DNA from: a virus
DNA: 64,000 bases
Strand: one strand, 5' to 3'
Virus record (IMG/VR): IMGVR_UViG_3300023119_000011
Location: 1-64,000 of that record
Within the stretch, counting starts at the first letter, position 1; every line of letters starts with the position of its first letter. Positions 24,520 to 31,851 of the stretch are shown here, piece after piece. The position numbers and the translations under genes are program-made. The notes beneath the pieces were generated by a model. The model worked only from the letters and a program-made list of their open reading frames with translations. It was not told the DNA's origin and did not search any database.

Positions 24520-25166
24520 TGTTAAAAAATTATGTAATCACAATAAAAGATAATGATAAATCAGTTGCAGCTGCAGAAAGATGTATTCAATCTGGATACC
24601 AAAATGGTATGAACATTAAAATGTTTTCTGCTATTACGCCAAAAGATAAACCTAGTGTTCTTATGGCGGAAGAAGGAATTCCTACAAAAAATTTCGATGA
24701 AAAATATTCACGTACCGAAAATTGTATGGCAGCATTCATGTCTCATTATTATTTATGGAAAGAGTGTCAAGAATCTAATGTGCCTATAACTATATTTGAA
24801 CATGATGCAGTGATCGTAAATAGTATACCAACTGATATGCGATTTAAAACTGCTGTAAATCTTGGAGCTCCATCTTATGGAAAATTTATTACTCCATCTT
24901 TTTTAGGCGTAGGTAAACTTACATCTAAACATTATTTTCCTGGTGCACATGCGTATAGAATAAGTCCAAGCGGCGCTACTGAATTAATAAATGTAGCAAA
25001 AAAAGATGCGGGCCCAACAGATGTATTTCTTCATATTTTAAGATTTCCAGATTTGGAAGAAAGATATCCTTGGCCAGTAGAGTGTAAAGATTCATTTACA
25101 ACAATTCAAAATGAAACGGGATGCTTAGCTAAACATAATTACAATGCACAATACGAAATTATCTAA
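24519..25166 (+). CDS. GT25-like glycosyltransferase, copy 3
   Basis: The 215-residue third paralogue contains MAAFMSHYYLWKECQES, ITIFEHDAVIV and PGAHAYRISPSGATELI, matching the motif order of the other copies. Start overlaps the previous stop (TAATG). The metal-binding site reads EHD in all three copies instead of the classic ExD. Confidence 0.72.
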   Translation: MLKNYVITIKDNDKSVAAAERCIQSGYQNGMNIKMFSAITPKDKPSVLMAEEGIPTKNFDEKYSRTENCMAAFMSHYYLWKECQESNVPITIFEHDAVIVNSIPTDMRFKTAVNLGAPSYGKFITPSFLGVGKLTSKHYFPGAHAYRISPSGATELINVAKKDAGPTDVFLHILRFPDLEERYPWPVECKDSFTTIQNETGCLAKHNYNAQYEII

Positions 25167-25752
25167 ATTATTCATTACTGGTTGTGATTCTAAAACTAGA
25201 TGGCAACTCCCTTGGTTTCAAGAAAACTTTAAAAAGCATAATCCAGATGCTACATTATATGTTTATGATTTTGATACAGATTTTCCTGAAGAAGCTGGTT
25301 GGTTTAAAAAACCGTCTGCAATGATTAACGCTTCTAAAAAAGCTGATAATATATGTTGGCTTGATACTGATTGTCAAGTATTACAAAATCTTGATGAAAT
25401 TTGGAATCATATAGAACCCAATAAAATAACGATGGCCCAAGATATGCCATGGACTACAAGATCAGGTGAAACTTGGCATAACTCTGGTGTAGTTTTATTT
25501 AATGATATACCAAGAATATTATGGATATGGAAATCTTTAATAAAAAATCAAGCCGTTCAAGGTGATCAAGAAACTTTACATATGTATTTAAAAGATGGCT
25601 TAAATAGAATGATACATATTAATGATTTACCAAGAAGATTTAATGTTTTAAGGATTGATCATTTAGATAATACAGTTCCAAAAAATCCAGCAATTTTTCA
25701 TTGGACAGGTTATAAAGGAAATTTAAAAATAAAGGAAATGATAAATGGCTAG
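25144..25752 (+). CDS. Glycosyltransferase, GT8/GT-A-like
   Basis: The 202-residue protein has NICWLDTDCQVLQNL with a DTD metal site, ETWHNSGVVLFND and QGDQETLHMYL, then AIFHWTGYKG, an ordered set expected for GT-A nucleotide-sugar transferases with conserved HNSG and GDQ motifs. It overlaps the GT25 copy 3 gene by 23 bases. The acceptor is unknown. Confidence 0.72.
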   Translation: MHNTKLSKLFITGCDSKTRWQLPWFQENFKKHNPDATLYVYDFDTDFPEEAGWFKKPSAMINASKKADNICWLDTDCQVLQNLDEIWNHIEPNKITMAQDMPWTTRSGETWHNSGVVLFNDIPRILWIWKSLIKNQAVQGDQETLHMYLKDGLNRMIHINDLPRRFNVLRIDHLDNTVPKNPAIFHWTGYKGNLKIKEMING

Positions 25753-26392
25753 AGTAGTACAAGTTATAGGAAATGGTGATTGGGCTCATTTATATCAAAG
25801 AGAACCCCGTAAAGGTTTAAAACTTACATGTAATTTACCTCCATTTCCAGTTCCTGGAAATTATGCTACATGCATTGTAGATTTTAAATTTATGAAAGCT
25901 TTAACAGAAGGAATTATTGATGTACCTGGAGATTGGATATTAGGATTTAGGCCAAAAATTTGGATGGATAAACATCCAAAATTTTATGTAGATAGAGCTA
26001 AGCAAGTTAAAGAGTTCTATACAGAATTACCAAAATATGCTATTCCTCCTGGTGGAAAAATAGGTCTTGGATATACTAATTTTAGTTGTGGTCATATGGC
26101 AGTTCATTATGCAGCAAATAAATTAAAAGCAGATGAAATCCATATGTGGGGATTTGATTCTATATTTGATTTTAATTTAAATAGTTGTTCTGATTTTTAC
26201 TTATCTTCTGTTAGAGATCCTCAACAAAATAATAAATTATCAAGTAATTGGAGACCTCTATATTCTAATATGTTTAAAGATTTTAGTAATACCAAGTTTG
26301 TTATTCATCATATACATAATAAATTTAAAATACCTCACGTTCCAGATAACGTAGAAGCTTGTGTTCACGAACAAAAAGTGAAAAAAATGTAA
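25745..26392 (+). CDS. Conserved phage protein, possibly DUF115/sialyltransferase-like
   Basis: The N-terminus ARVVQVIGNGDWAHLY has a Rossmann-type GNG loop; later GHMAVHYAANKLKADEIHMWGFDSIFDF resembles the second nucleotide-binding half of DUF115 or bacterial sialyltransferase-like folds. AAGGAA precedes the ATG. It closes the glycan operon. I place it with sugar metabolism by motif pattern and position, without a firm family. Confidence 0.55.
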   Translation: MARVVQVIGNGDWAHLYQREPRKGLKLTCNLPPFPVPGNYATCIVDFKFMKALTEGIIDVPGDWILGFRPKIWMDKHPKFYVDRAKQVKEFYTELPKYAIPPGGKIGLGYTNFSCGHMAVHYAANKLKADEIHMWGFDSIFDFNLNSCSDFYLSSVRDPQQNNKLSSNWRPLYSNMFKDFSNTKFVIHHIHNKFKIPHVPDNVEACVHEQKVKKM

Positions 26393-26419
26393 AAAAATGC
26401 ATTTTAATGAAAAAAACGG

Positions 26420-26448
26420 TGTACATTTCCTCAAAACTGTGGTAGAAT
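26420..26448 (+). promoter_or_regulatory. Early-type promoter, CTGTGG family
   Basis: TGTACA (26420-26425), 17-nt spacer, TAGAAT (26443-26448). The 5' flank ATGAAAAAAACGG is shared with the promoter at 32220, and a palindrome AAAATGCATTTT lies at 26394-26405. Confidence 0.8.
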
Positions 26449-26473
26449 ATATCTATAATCAAAAAAGAGGAGA

Positions 26474-26758
26474 ATGATTATGATTAATTATGTAACTGGA
26501 AACGAATATACCGGTCAAAACTATAACACCTTAGCTGCTTTGGGTTATAGCGATGACGATGCATTCGTAACATTTAAGCAGGCTATTAAAATTGATGGTC
26601 TTTCTGGTAAAGCTTTAAAGGGTATCAAAAAAGCTGCTAGCTTGGTACGCTATTCTAAGCATAATACTGAAATTGATGAAACTGGCAAAGAGGTTACTAA
26701 GCCTATTTATTTTTCAGTTTTTGACATTAAAGACGTCCTCGCACGGAGGGAATCATAA
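26474..26758 (+). CDS. ArdC N-terminal-domain-like protein (possible ssDNA-binding/anti-restriction)
   Basis: The 94-residue protein reads NYVTGNEYTGQNYNTLAALGY, AFVTFKQAIKIDGLSGKALKG and IYFSVFDIKDV. This follows the ArdC N-terminal domain (Gxx(Y)xGxN...L...G(Y)...(F/W)xTFKQAxxxGxxVxKG...VxF), an ssDNA-binding module associated with anti-restriction proteins of plasmids and phages. The metallopeptidase half of ArdC is absent, but a separate HExxH protein lies 0.6 kb downstream. It is the first gene after the promoter at 26420. ATG 26480 is an alternative start. Confidence 0.65.
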   Translation: MIMINYVTGNEYTGQNYNTLAALGYSDDDAFVTFKQAIKIDGLSGKALKGIKKAASLVRYSKHNTEIDETGKEVTKPIYFSVFDIKDVLARRES

Positions 26759-26958
26759 TGGGTAAAGTAAAGTCACTTATAATGGACGGTGAAGAATTCG
26801 CTCAAGAACATTATAATATACCCGAAGCTGATTTTAAGCAAAAAGTAAAAGAAAAATATGGCAATGTTCTAACGATCGAAGCCAGATCAGCTATTGATCA
26901 TTGGTTTGAAATTCAAATGGAATTGAAAGGTTTTTTTCGTGATGAATGTCCTTACTAA
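26758..26958 (+). CDS. Small unknown protein
   Basis: A 66-residue acidic/basic mixed helical protein (GKVKSLIMDGEEFAQEHYNI), starting at the last base of the previous stop. No motif was recognised. It overlaps a small membrane-protein gene by 17 bases. Confidence 0.55.
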   Translation: MGKVKSLIMDGEEFAQEHYNIPEADFKQKVKEKYGNVLTIEARSAIDHWFEIQMELKGFFRDECPY

Positions 26959-27082
26959 TTTTCTTGGTTATCTTTTACTTCTCATCTTTTCCTTAAGCTG
27001 GATAGATTTCCTTTGGATTTTTGGGGTAGTAAATAGTCAAGATTACACTATGTGGAAACTTATTCAATTTATGAGTCATTGA
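26942..27082 (+). CDS. Small single-pass membrane protein
   Basis: This 46-residue frame starts with ATG 26942 inside the previous gene. It encodes one or two hydrophobic helices (FLGYLLLLIFSLSWIDFLW and FGVV). It fills the gap between the previous gene and the metallopeptidase, whose ATG overlaps its TGA stop. No function can be assigned. Confidence 0.5.
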   Translation: MNVLTNFLGYLLLLIFSLSWIDFLWIFGVVNSQDYTMWKLIQFMSH

Positions 27083-27453
27083 TGATTTTTGTTACAGGTG
27101 GAAATAAAAAATTGAAAGAGGCGGCTTATGAGGCTGCCTCTTTTTCGTGGAAACAATTATTTCCTAGAATAAATAACTGTAGTATAGAAATTCAATTAAT
27201 GAATTTAGATGGTAAAACAGGTGATTGCTTACAGTGCGATGATAGAGAATTTGAAATACGAGTTGATAAAAATCAAAATTTTGATGATTTTATGACATGT
27301 ATTATACATGAAATGGTTCATGTTAAACAGCATATTCGCAATGAATTTAACAGCTATGATTTTAAAACATATGATGAGTATATTAATCATCCAGCTGAAA
27401 AAGAAGCATATGCTTTACAGGAGGAGTTATATAAAAAATGGAAGATTTCATAG
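27082..27453 (+). CDS. HExxH zinc metallopeptidase-like protein
   Basis: I start at ATG 27082 (overlapping TGA of the upstream gene) rather than 27052. The 123-residue protein carries CIIHEMVHVKQH, an HExxH zinc site in a hydrophobic helix, followed about 30 residues later by EKEAYALQEELY as a possible third-ligand helix. This fits small gluzincin or SprT/IrrE-like phage peptidases. Its substrate is unknown. Pairing with the ArdC-N-like gene in the same operon mimics a split ArdC. Confidence 0.65.
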   Translation: MIFVTGGNKKLKEAAYEAASFSWKQLFPRINNCSIEIQLMNLDGKTGDCLQCDDREFEIRVDKNQNFDDFMTCIIHEMVHVKQHIRNEFNSYDFKTYDEYINHPAEKEAYALQEELYKKWKIS

Positions 27454-27638
27454 ATACGTCTCAAAAAGATGGTTGGAAAAACCATGAAGAAGTTCCTGAA
27501 GAAAAATATAGGAAAGCCATGGTTGGCTTAACTAGCGAAATTACTTTATTAAAAGAAGAAATTGCCATGCTTGAGTCAAGTCGGTATCAATTAATGAAAA
27601 GAATTAAAGAGCTTACAGATGCAGCTAACAGTAACTGA
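27438..27638 (+). CDS. Small coiled-coil protein
   Basis: The 66-residue product has a C-terminal coiled coil (TSEITLLKEEIAMLESSRY QLMKR in two parts). It overlaps the metallopeptidase gene by 16 bases and the Fe-S carrier gene by 20 bases. A structural or regulatory role is possible, but there is no recognised family. Confidence 0.55.
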   Translation: MEDFIDTSQKDGWKNHEEVPEEKYRKAMVGLTSEITLLKEEIAMLESSRYQLMKRIKELTDAANSN

Positions 27639-27903
27639 TTCAGCAAAAGAATATTTAAAAAAAGTAGGTAAACCAAATGTATCTCTTTCAGTAAAAGGAG
27701 GAGGATGTTCAGGTTTTCAATATGAGTGGGGAACAACTGATAAGAAACCCACTGTCGCCAATCTATGGTTAGATCCATTAGCAGAAATGTTTGTATTTGG
27801 ATGTACTGTAGATTATGTAGAGGAACTTGGTGGTTCGTATTTAAAAGTATTAAATCCTAATGCGACTGCTTCTTGTGGATGTGGAGAAAGTTTTGCAATA
27901 TAA
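27619..27903 (+). CDS. A-type iron-sulfur carrier (IscA/HesB family)
   Basis: The 94-residue protein has the three conserved cysteines of the family: GGGCSGFQYEW (Cys about 30) and ASCGCGESF (two Cys near the C-terminus). Such proteins carry 2Fe-2S or 4Fe-4S clusters to apo-targets such as metabolic enzymes. The length is close to bacterial IscA (107). It overlaps the next gene, a glutaredoxin, by about 11 bases. An auxiliary metabolic role for the infected cell is likely. Confidence 0.85.
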   Translation: MQLTVTDSAKEYLKKVGKPNVSLSVKGGGCSGFQYEWGTTDKKPTVANLWLDPLAEMFVFGCTVDYVEELGGSYLKVLNPNATASCGCGESFAI

Positions 27904-28147
27904 AATTTATTCAAAAGCTGGTTGTATATTCTGCGATGCTGCTATGGAATTATTAGAAAAGCATAATATAGAATATGAAGAAATCAAAGTCCTTGGTAAT
28001 GAAAAAGCAATGGAGCTTTTCAAACAGAGAAAATTTAAAACAGTTCCTCAAATTTTTGATAAAGAAGGTAGACACGTAGGTGGATATCAAGATTTAAAAC
28101 AGAGGTTTGAGTGGCCTGATAATCCAGCAGAGAGCTATGCAATATGA
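27893..28147 (+). CDS. Glutaredoxin
   Basis: I place the start at TTG 27893 (GGAGAAAG upstream); the longer in-frame ATG at 27860 lies inside the IscA gene. The product begins QYKIYSKAGCIFCDAA with the CIFC active site, then TVPQIF with cis-Pro and GGYQDL, all classical for glutaredoxin. It reduces disulfides using glutathione and may bind a cluster with the adjacent IscA-like carrier. It could also serve as an electron donor for NrdJ. Confidence 0.85.
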   Translation: MQYKIYSKAGCIFCDAAMELLEKHNIEYEEIKVLGNEKAMELFKQRKFKTVPQIFDKEGRHVGGYQDLKQRFEWPDNPAESYAI

Positions 28148-28392
28148 ATTGGGAAGATTTTGAAGAAAGGGATTTTTCAGAGGTCTATAATCATTATGTT
28201 AATTTAACGATGGATTTAGTTGGTGAAGATAAAGATCCCTTATTGATTGCAGCTATACTTGTCAGCACGGGTCTTAGTATGTATAGAACATTGTTGAATG
28301 AACGCGATTATGATAAAATGGTAGACCAGATTGCGTTTTTTAAAGATGACATAACTAGTTTCGAACAAGTCAAAAAAGGTCATTTACATTAA
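28144..28392 (+). CDS. Small conserved helical phage protein
   Basis: An 82-residue all-helical acidic protein (NWEDFEERDFSEVYNHYVNL, LLIAAILVSTGLSMYR). The hydrophobic segment LLIAAILVSTGLSMY is probably a buried helix rather than a membrane span because it is interrupted by polar residues. Coupled to glutaredoxin by a 4-base overlap. No known function. Confidence 0.6.
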   Translation: MNWEDFEERDFSEVYNHYVNLTMDLVGEDKDPLLIAAILVSTGLSMYRTLLNERDYDKMVDQIAFFKDDITSFEQVKKGHLH

Positions 28393-28420
28393 AAAAAATG
28401 AAAAAAATCGCATTTAACGG

Positions 28421-28449
28421 TTTACATTTATTCAAAACTGTGGTAGAAT
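28421..28449 (+). promoter_or_regulatory. Early-type promoter, CTGTGG family
   Basis: TTTACA (28421-28426), 17-nt spacer ending CAAAACTGTGG, TAGAAT (28444-28449), followed by AGAGGAG and the gene at 28483. Confidence 0.8.
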
Positions 28450-28482
28450 ATATCTATCAAATGGAAAAAGAGGAGAAACATT

Positions 28483-28824
28483 ATGGAATATGTAGTAGAA
28501 ACACAAGGTCTTGAGAATTATGGCGCCCATAGTGAGTCTGGCAAATTTGCCGATTCAACTCACTATTGGAAGTTTAAGGGAGGCACAAATTACATCGTGT
28601 CTGGTCTTGATCGCCCTCAAGACGCTATGGCTTTCATTGCCGCTATTGGTATGGAAAATGGCATTGGCTGGAAAGAGTGGCCTTGCCAAGTCCAAACACT
28701 TGCAGAGTGGGAGCAGCAGTTTGATATGAACGATCCTTGGGATGTCCAACATCATGAATTCAAACTTTCTATTATGAAACGGGTTAGTCCCGGTGAAATG
28801 ATCAAAAGCAAGAAAGCGGCGTAA
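28483..28824 (+). CDS. Unknown protein, first gene after promoter
   Basis: The 113-residue protein is acidic with many aromatic residues (THYWKFKGGTNYIVSGLDRP, GIGWKEWPCQVQ). No family was recognised. It is expressed early by position, with AGAGGAG 8 bases before ATG. The codon use has a higher GC than the following tRNA-flanking genes. Confidence 0.55.
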   Translation: MEYVVETQGLENYGAHSESGKFADSTHYWKFKGGTNYIVSGLDRPQDAMAFIAAIGMENGIGWKEWPCQVQTLAEWEQQFDMNDPWDVQHHEFKLSIMKRVSPGEMIKSKKAA

Positions 28825-29055
28825 TGGAACGCTTCCGTATTGAAGGTCTAAAAAAATATCAAGTCCAACTCCTTGATCAAATGTGGGAATGTGAAACTCC
28901 AAATGACTTATTTGAATTTAGATCAAGTCTTAATCCTGCCATGCAACAAGAAGTTGATACTCTTGTTACACTCGTACATCTATCTCAAATAGATTATGAA
29001 GTTGAACAAATGTCAAGGTTTCCAGTAGTTGAAGCTCTATTGAAAAAAATTAAAG

Positions 29056-29069
<14 letters not shown>
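28824..29069 (+). CDS. Small conserved helical phage protein
   Basis: An 81-residue helical protein (MERFRIEGLKKYQVQLLDQ, VDTLVTLVHLSQIDYEVE). Starts on the last base of the previous stop. I recall similar proteins in marine phages without an assigned role. Confidence 0.6.
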
Positions 29070-29298
<229 letters not shown>

Positions 29299-29316
29299 AT
29301 TATTAAGGAAAGTGAA

Positions 29317-29430
29317 ATGGCAGCAAAAAATGCAAAGAAAACTTCTATCGGTGGTAGAAATCAAAAAATGTCTTCTATGAATAAATCTAAAAAACGTGGC
29401 TTTAAAAAATATAGAGGTCAAGGGAAATAA
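29317..29430 (+). CDS. Small basic peptide between tRNAs
   Basis: A 37-residue frame with AAGGAA 6 bases before its ATG. It is almost all Lys, Arg, Ser and Gly (MAAKNAKKTSIGG, KSKKRGFKKYRGQGK). It fills the gap between tRNA-Arg and tRNA-Pro exactly, its TAA ending one base before the tRNA. I think similar small basic peptides occur in related phages. RNA or DNA binding is plausible. Confidence 0.55.
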   Translation: MAAKNAKKTSIGGRNQKMSSMNKSKKRGFKKYRGQGK

Positions 29431-29507
<77 letters not shown>

Positions 29508-29510
29508 ATA

Positions 29511-29595
29511 GCCTCCGTGATGAAATAGGTAGACATAACAGACTTAAAATCTGTGGCCAATTGGCGTGCCGGTTCGAGTCCGGCCGGAGGTACCA
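29511..29595 (+). tRNA. tRNA-Leu(TAA)
   Basis: An 85-nt class II tRNA with acceptor GCCTCCG/CGGAGGT (terminal G-U), anticodon loop CTTAAAA (anticodon TAA), a long variable arm (GGCCAATTGGC), GGTTCGAGTCC T-arm and encoded CCA. It reads TTA, which is very frequent in this genome. Confidence 0.95.
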
Positions 29596-29598
29596 ACT

Positions 29599-30015
29599 TT
29601 GTTAAAAGGTAATCATCTTTTAAATATTTGTAATTATACCAAATGGGATTGGCGAGTATCAAATAAAAATCAAATTATAAGAATAAATAAATTGGCTCCT
29701 ATTATAGAGAAGCTAGAACCCGTTTTGATTCACCATGATGAAATATGTTGGAAATATATGGCTGATCCAGAACAAAGAAAATTAGAAAGTAAGGTAAGAT
29801 ATAATAATGCTAACGTAATGATTCCTGGAATATTGGCAGAAGTGCCTAATCCATGTAATCTTAAATATAGAATGATCGACGGCGGACATAGAATGTGTAA
29901 ATTAAAACTTGAAACAAATTTTACTAAATCTATGTTTTATATCATAGATGCGAAAGATTTTTATAATTTGCTTGAAGACTTACCTACAGAAATGGAGAAA
30001 TATGTTTATTATTGA
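29599..30015 (+). CDS. ParB/sulfiredoxin-like conserved phage protein
   Basis: The frame continues upstream to a GTG inside tRNA-Leu, so I place the start at TTG 29599 just after the tRNA CCA, without a clear RBS. The 138-residue product contains LKYRMIDGGHRMCKLKLE, the (D)GxHR motif of ParB/Srx-type folds, followed by SMFYIID. Enzymatic activity is unknown. It overlaps the oxygenase gene by 14 bases, pointing to a joint role. Confidence 0.6.
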   Translation: MLKGNHLLNICNYTKWDWRVSNKNQIIRINKLAPIIEKLEPVLIHHDEICWKYMADPEQRKLESKVRYNNANVMIPGILAEVPNPCNLKYRMIDGGHRMCKLKLETNFTKSMFYIIDAKDFYNLLEDLPTEMEKYVYY

Positions 30016-30580
30016 TAATTATTTAGATGAAGAGACTTTCAATGGAATGAAGAATACTATGTTGTCAAGTAGCTTTCCATGGAATTACGCTCAAGTCAAA
30101 TCTGGAAAAAATACTCACAATACGCCTCAAGAAGAAATAGAACATTATTCTAATCAACAAATGTACCATGAATTTCATGGATTTGAGCACGCTATTCATA
30201 AAACCCATAGTCAAACAATGAAAATCATATGGCCGCTATTAAAGAAAATTCAACCAGCCGTATTAGGAAGAATTAAAGCCAATCTGCAATTTCATACACA
30301 AACTCAATATCAAAGTCCTTTTCATACAGATATGACATTGATGCCAAAAGATGTACCATATTATACTGCTGTATTTTATTTAAATACAAATGATGGGTAT
30401 ACTATACTTGAAGATACTGATGAAAAAATTTATTCATATGAAAATAGATTTGTTGTATTCGATGGTCATAGAGCTCATGCTGGATCAACATGTACAGATT
30501 CTAAAATTAGAGCTGTAATTAATCTTAATTTTATACCTAGTGTAGATACAAAATTTGCAGATAATATCATATATAGTTGA
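30002..30580 (+). CDS. 2OG-Fe(II) oxygenase
   Basis: ATG 30002 has GGAG 4 bases upstream; the longer track start at 29948 lies inside the previous gene. The 192-residue protein has an HTD at 108-110, His159 and Arg170, the complete HxD...H...R facial-triad and 2-oxoglutarate-binding set, in a jelly-roll layout (AVFYLNTNDGYTILED, RFVVFDGHRAHAGS). It resembles prolyl-hydroxylase-type phage oxygenases; the substrate is not known. Confidence 0.8.
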   Translation: MFIIDNYLDEETFNGMKNTMLSSSFPWNYAQVKSGKNTHNTPQEEIEHYSNQQMYHEFHGFEHAIHKTHSQTMKIIWPLLKKIQPAVLGRIKANLQFHTQTQYQSPFHTDMTLMPKDVPYYTAVFYLNTNDGYTILEDTDEKIYSYENRFVVFDGHRAHAGSTCTDSKIRAVINLNFIPSVDTKFADNIIYS

Positions 30581-30620
30581 TTTTAAAGAAAACTTTTTTT
30601 CATTAAAATGCATTTTTTCC

Positions 30621-30649
30621 TTTACATTTGCTAAAAACTGTAGTAGAAT
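30621..30649 (+). promoter_or_regulatory. Early-type promoter, CTGTAG variant
   Basis: TTTACA (30621-30626), 17-nt spacer ending AAACTGTAG, TAGAAT (30644-30649). A palindrome AAAATGCATTTT at 30605-30616 precedes it, as at the 26420 promoter. Confidence 0.78.
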
Positions 30650-30681
30650 AGTACTATAAAATGGAAAAGAGGATAAAGCAA

Positions 30682-30915
30682 ATGTCAAGAATAGTACACC
30701 TAGAAGATGGTACAGCAATCAAAGCAGACGTAATCGAATGCTTTGATATCGCCGTTAAAGATGAATTCAACACACGTAACGGTGTTGGTACAACTGACTT
30801 TTGGAATTTTGTAGAGTCAGACATGTATATGGGTCTTCGCATCTTCTACAATTCTGAATATATTGATGCTTGCTTTAACAAACTTGCCGATATCTTTGAA
30901 GGAGAACTTGTATAA
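30682..30915 (+). CDS. Small unknown protein, first gene after promoter
   Basis: ATG 30682 is chosen over 30661 because AGAGGA lies 8 bases upstream of it. The 77-residue acidic protein (MSRIVHLEDGTAIKADVIEC) has no recognised domain. It is coupled by a 1-base overlap to the next gene. Confidence 0.6.
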   Translation: MSRIVHLEDGTAIKADVIECFDIAVKDEFNTRNGVGTTDFWNFVESDMYMGLRIFYNSEYIDACFNKLADIFEGELV

Positions 30916-31145
30916 TGCAAACTAAAGCTGAACGCCTAGCAATGATCAAAGCTGCTGCTGAAAAATTCAATAAAAAGCAAAAGCGTAATCGTCGTGTCCG
31001 TGAATCTGAAACATCATTTATGGACAGATATTCTGGACTAGATGGTGAAAATATTAACCACTATACAGATGCATCCAAATACGCCAAAGAATACTATGGC
31101 GAAACAATGTTTGAAACAACGAGGTTTGATAATGATTGGGATTAA
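30915..31145 (+). CDS. Small basic-to-acidic unknown protein
   Basis: A 76-residue protein with a Lys/Arg-rich N-terminus (KFNKKQKRNRRVRESE) and an acidic aromatic C-terminus. The first half could bind nucleic acid. It overlaps the next small gene by 14 bases. Confidence 0.55.
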   Translation: MQTKAERLAMIKAAAEKFNKKQKRNRRVRESETSFMDRYSGLDGENINHYTDASKYAKEYYGETMFETTRFDNDWD

Positions 31146-31224
31146 TGAAATCTTTTGGGGAATGATCATAGGATTATCTTTGGTCGCAATAGATGCTTGG
31201 TTTATACCAGGAGGAATGTATTAA
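31132..31224 (+). CDS. 30-residue membrane peptide
   Basis: ATG 31132 with GAGG 7 bases upstream encodes MIGINEIFWGMIIGLSLVAI then DAWFIPGGMY: a single transmembrane helix with a short tail. It ends with ATGT overlap at the next start. Such tiny membrane peptides are common in early phage operons. Confidence 0.5.
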   Translation: MIGINEIFWGMIIGLSLVAIDAWFIPGGMY

Positions 31225-31490
31225 TGTCTATTGGCATTAATCAAGAAATACGTAATAGAATTCGTCTTTCAGTTGCAGCATATGCATATGAATATGACGA
31301 TAATTCTATTATGTCTGATGCAGAATTTGATGAATTGTCTAAAAAAATAAATCCATTTGAAAAAACTGGTAATAAGTTAATGGATAATTTTTTCAAAGAG
31401 CATTTTCATCCTGATACTGGAATGTGGATAAGAAATCATCCAGACATCAATGGCATTAAAAGAATATATAAGGAATTCTATAAGAAATGA
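31224..31490 (+). CDS. Small protein resembling the LigA Ia domain
   Basis: ATG 31224 overlaps the previous TAA. The 88-residue protein reads RIRLSVAAYAYEYDDNSIMSDAEFDELSKK (shown in two pieces: LSVAAYAYEYDD and SIMSDAEFDEL). This is the pattern of domain Ia of NAD+-dependent DNA ligase (YYxxDxPxxSDxEYDxL), which binds the nicotinamide end of NAD+. The catalytic adenylation domain is absent. It may bind NAD(H) or act as a decoy; I regard it as a domain relic or adaptor. Confidence 0.6.
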   Translation: MSIGINQEIRNRIRLSVAAYAYEYDDNSIMSDAEFDELSKKINPFEKTGNKLMDNFFKEHFHPDTGMWIRNHPDINGIKRIYKEFYKK

Positions 31491-31660
31491 GAGTTGTACA
31501 CTATTTAGAAATATTTGCAATGCCATTTGCTGTTGTGTTGTCTTTAATTGGTGGTCTTTTGATTGGATATGAATCTCATCCTTACGAAAGTTGTAAACGT
31601 ATGTATAAAACATTCGAAGATATTAGTGAATGTGTTTACTTAAAGGAGACTCCGCAATGA
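31487..31660 (+). CDS. Small membrane protein (57 residues)
   Basis: Starting from ATG 31487 with TGA at 31658-31660, this 57-residue frame has one transmembrane helix (IFAMPFAVVLSLIGGLLIGY) and two Cys in the tail. Its N-terminus MRVVHY resembles the MRTVHY of the following gene. The gene bridges two neighbours with 4-base overlaps. Confidence 0.55.
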   Translation: MRVVHYLEIFAMPFAVVLSLIGGLLIGYESHPYESCKRMYKTFEDISECVYLKETPQ

Positions 31661-31851
31661 GAACTGTACACTATGTTGGATTTAGAGGTGACGAATACAC
31701 CAGAGCTTATCGCATTTGGGGTGGTCCTGCTATGATCCACAAAGTTTACGATGATCGTGTATTCACTGAAGTTGGAGATGACGATGTTGTTATCTTTGGA
31801 CCAAAACATAAATATGTCCCATATGTTTGGGATGCAAGTGGAGATATGTAA
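31657..31851 (+). CDS. Small unknown protein
   Basis: ATG 31657 is preferred (AAGGAG 8 bases upstream). The 64-residue protein, beta-rich (HYVGFRGDEYTRAYRIWGGP, DDDVVIFGPKHKYVPYVW), looks like a small single-domain phage protein. No family was recognised. Confidence 0.6.
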   Translation: MRTVHYVGFRGDEYTRAYRIWGGPAMIHKVYDDRVFTEVGDDDVVIFGPKHKYVPYVWDASGDM

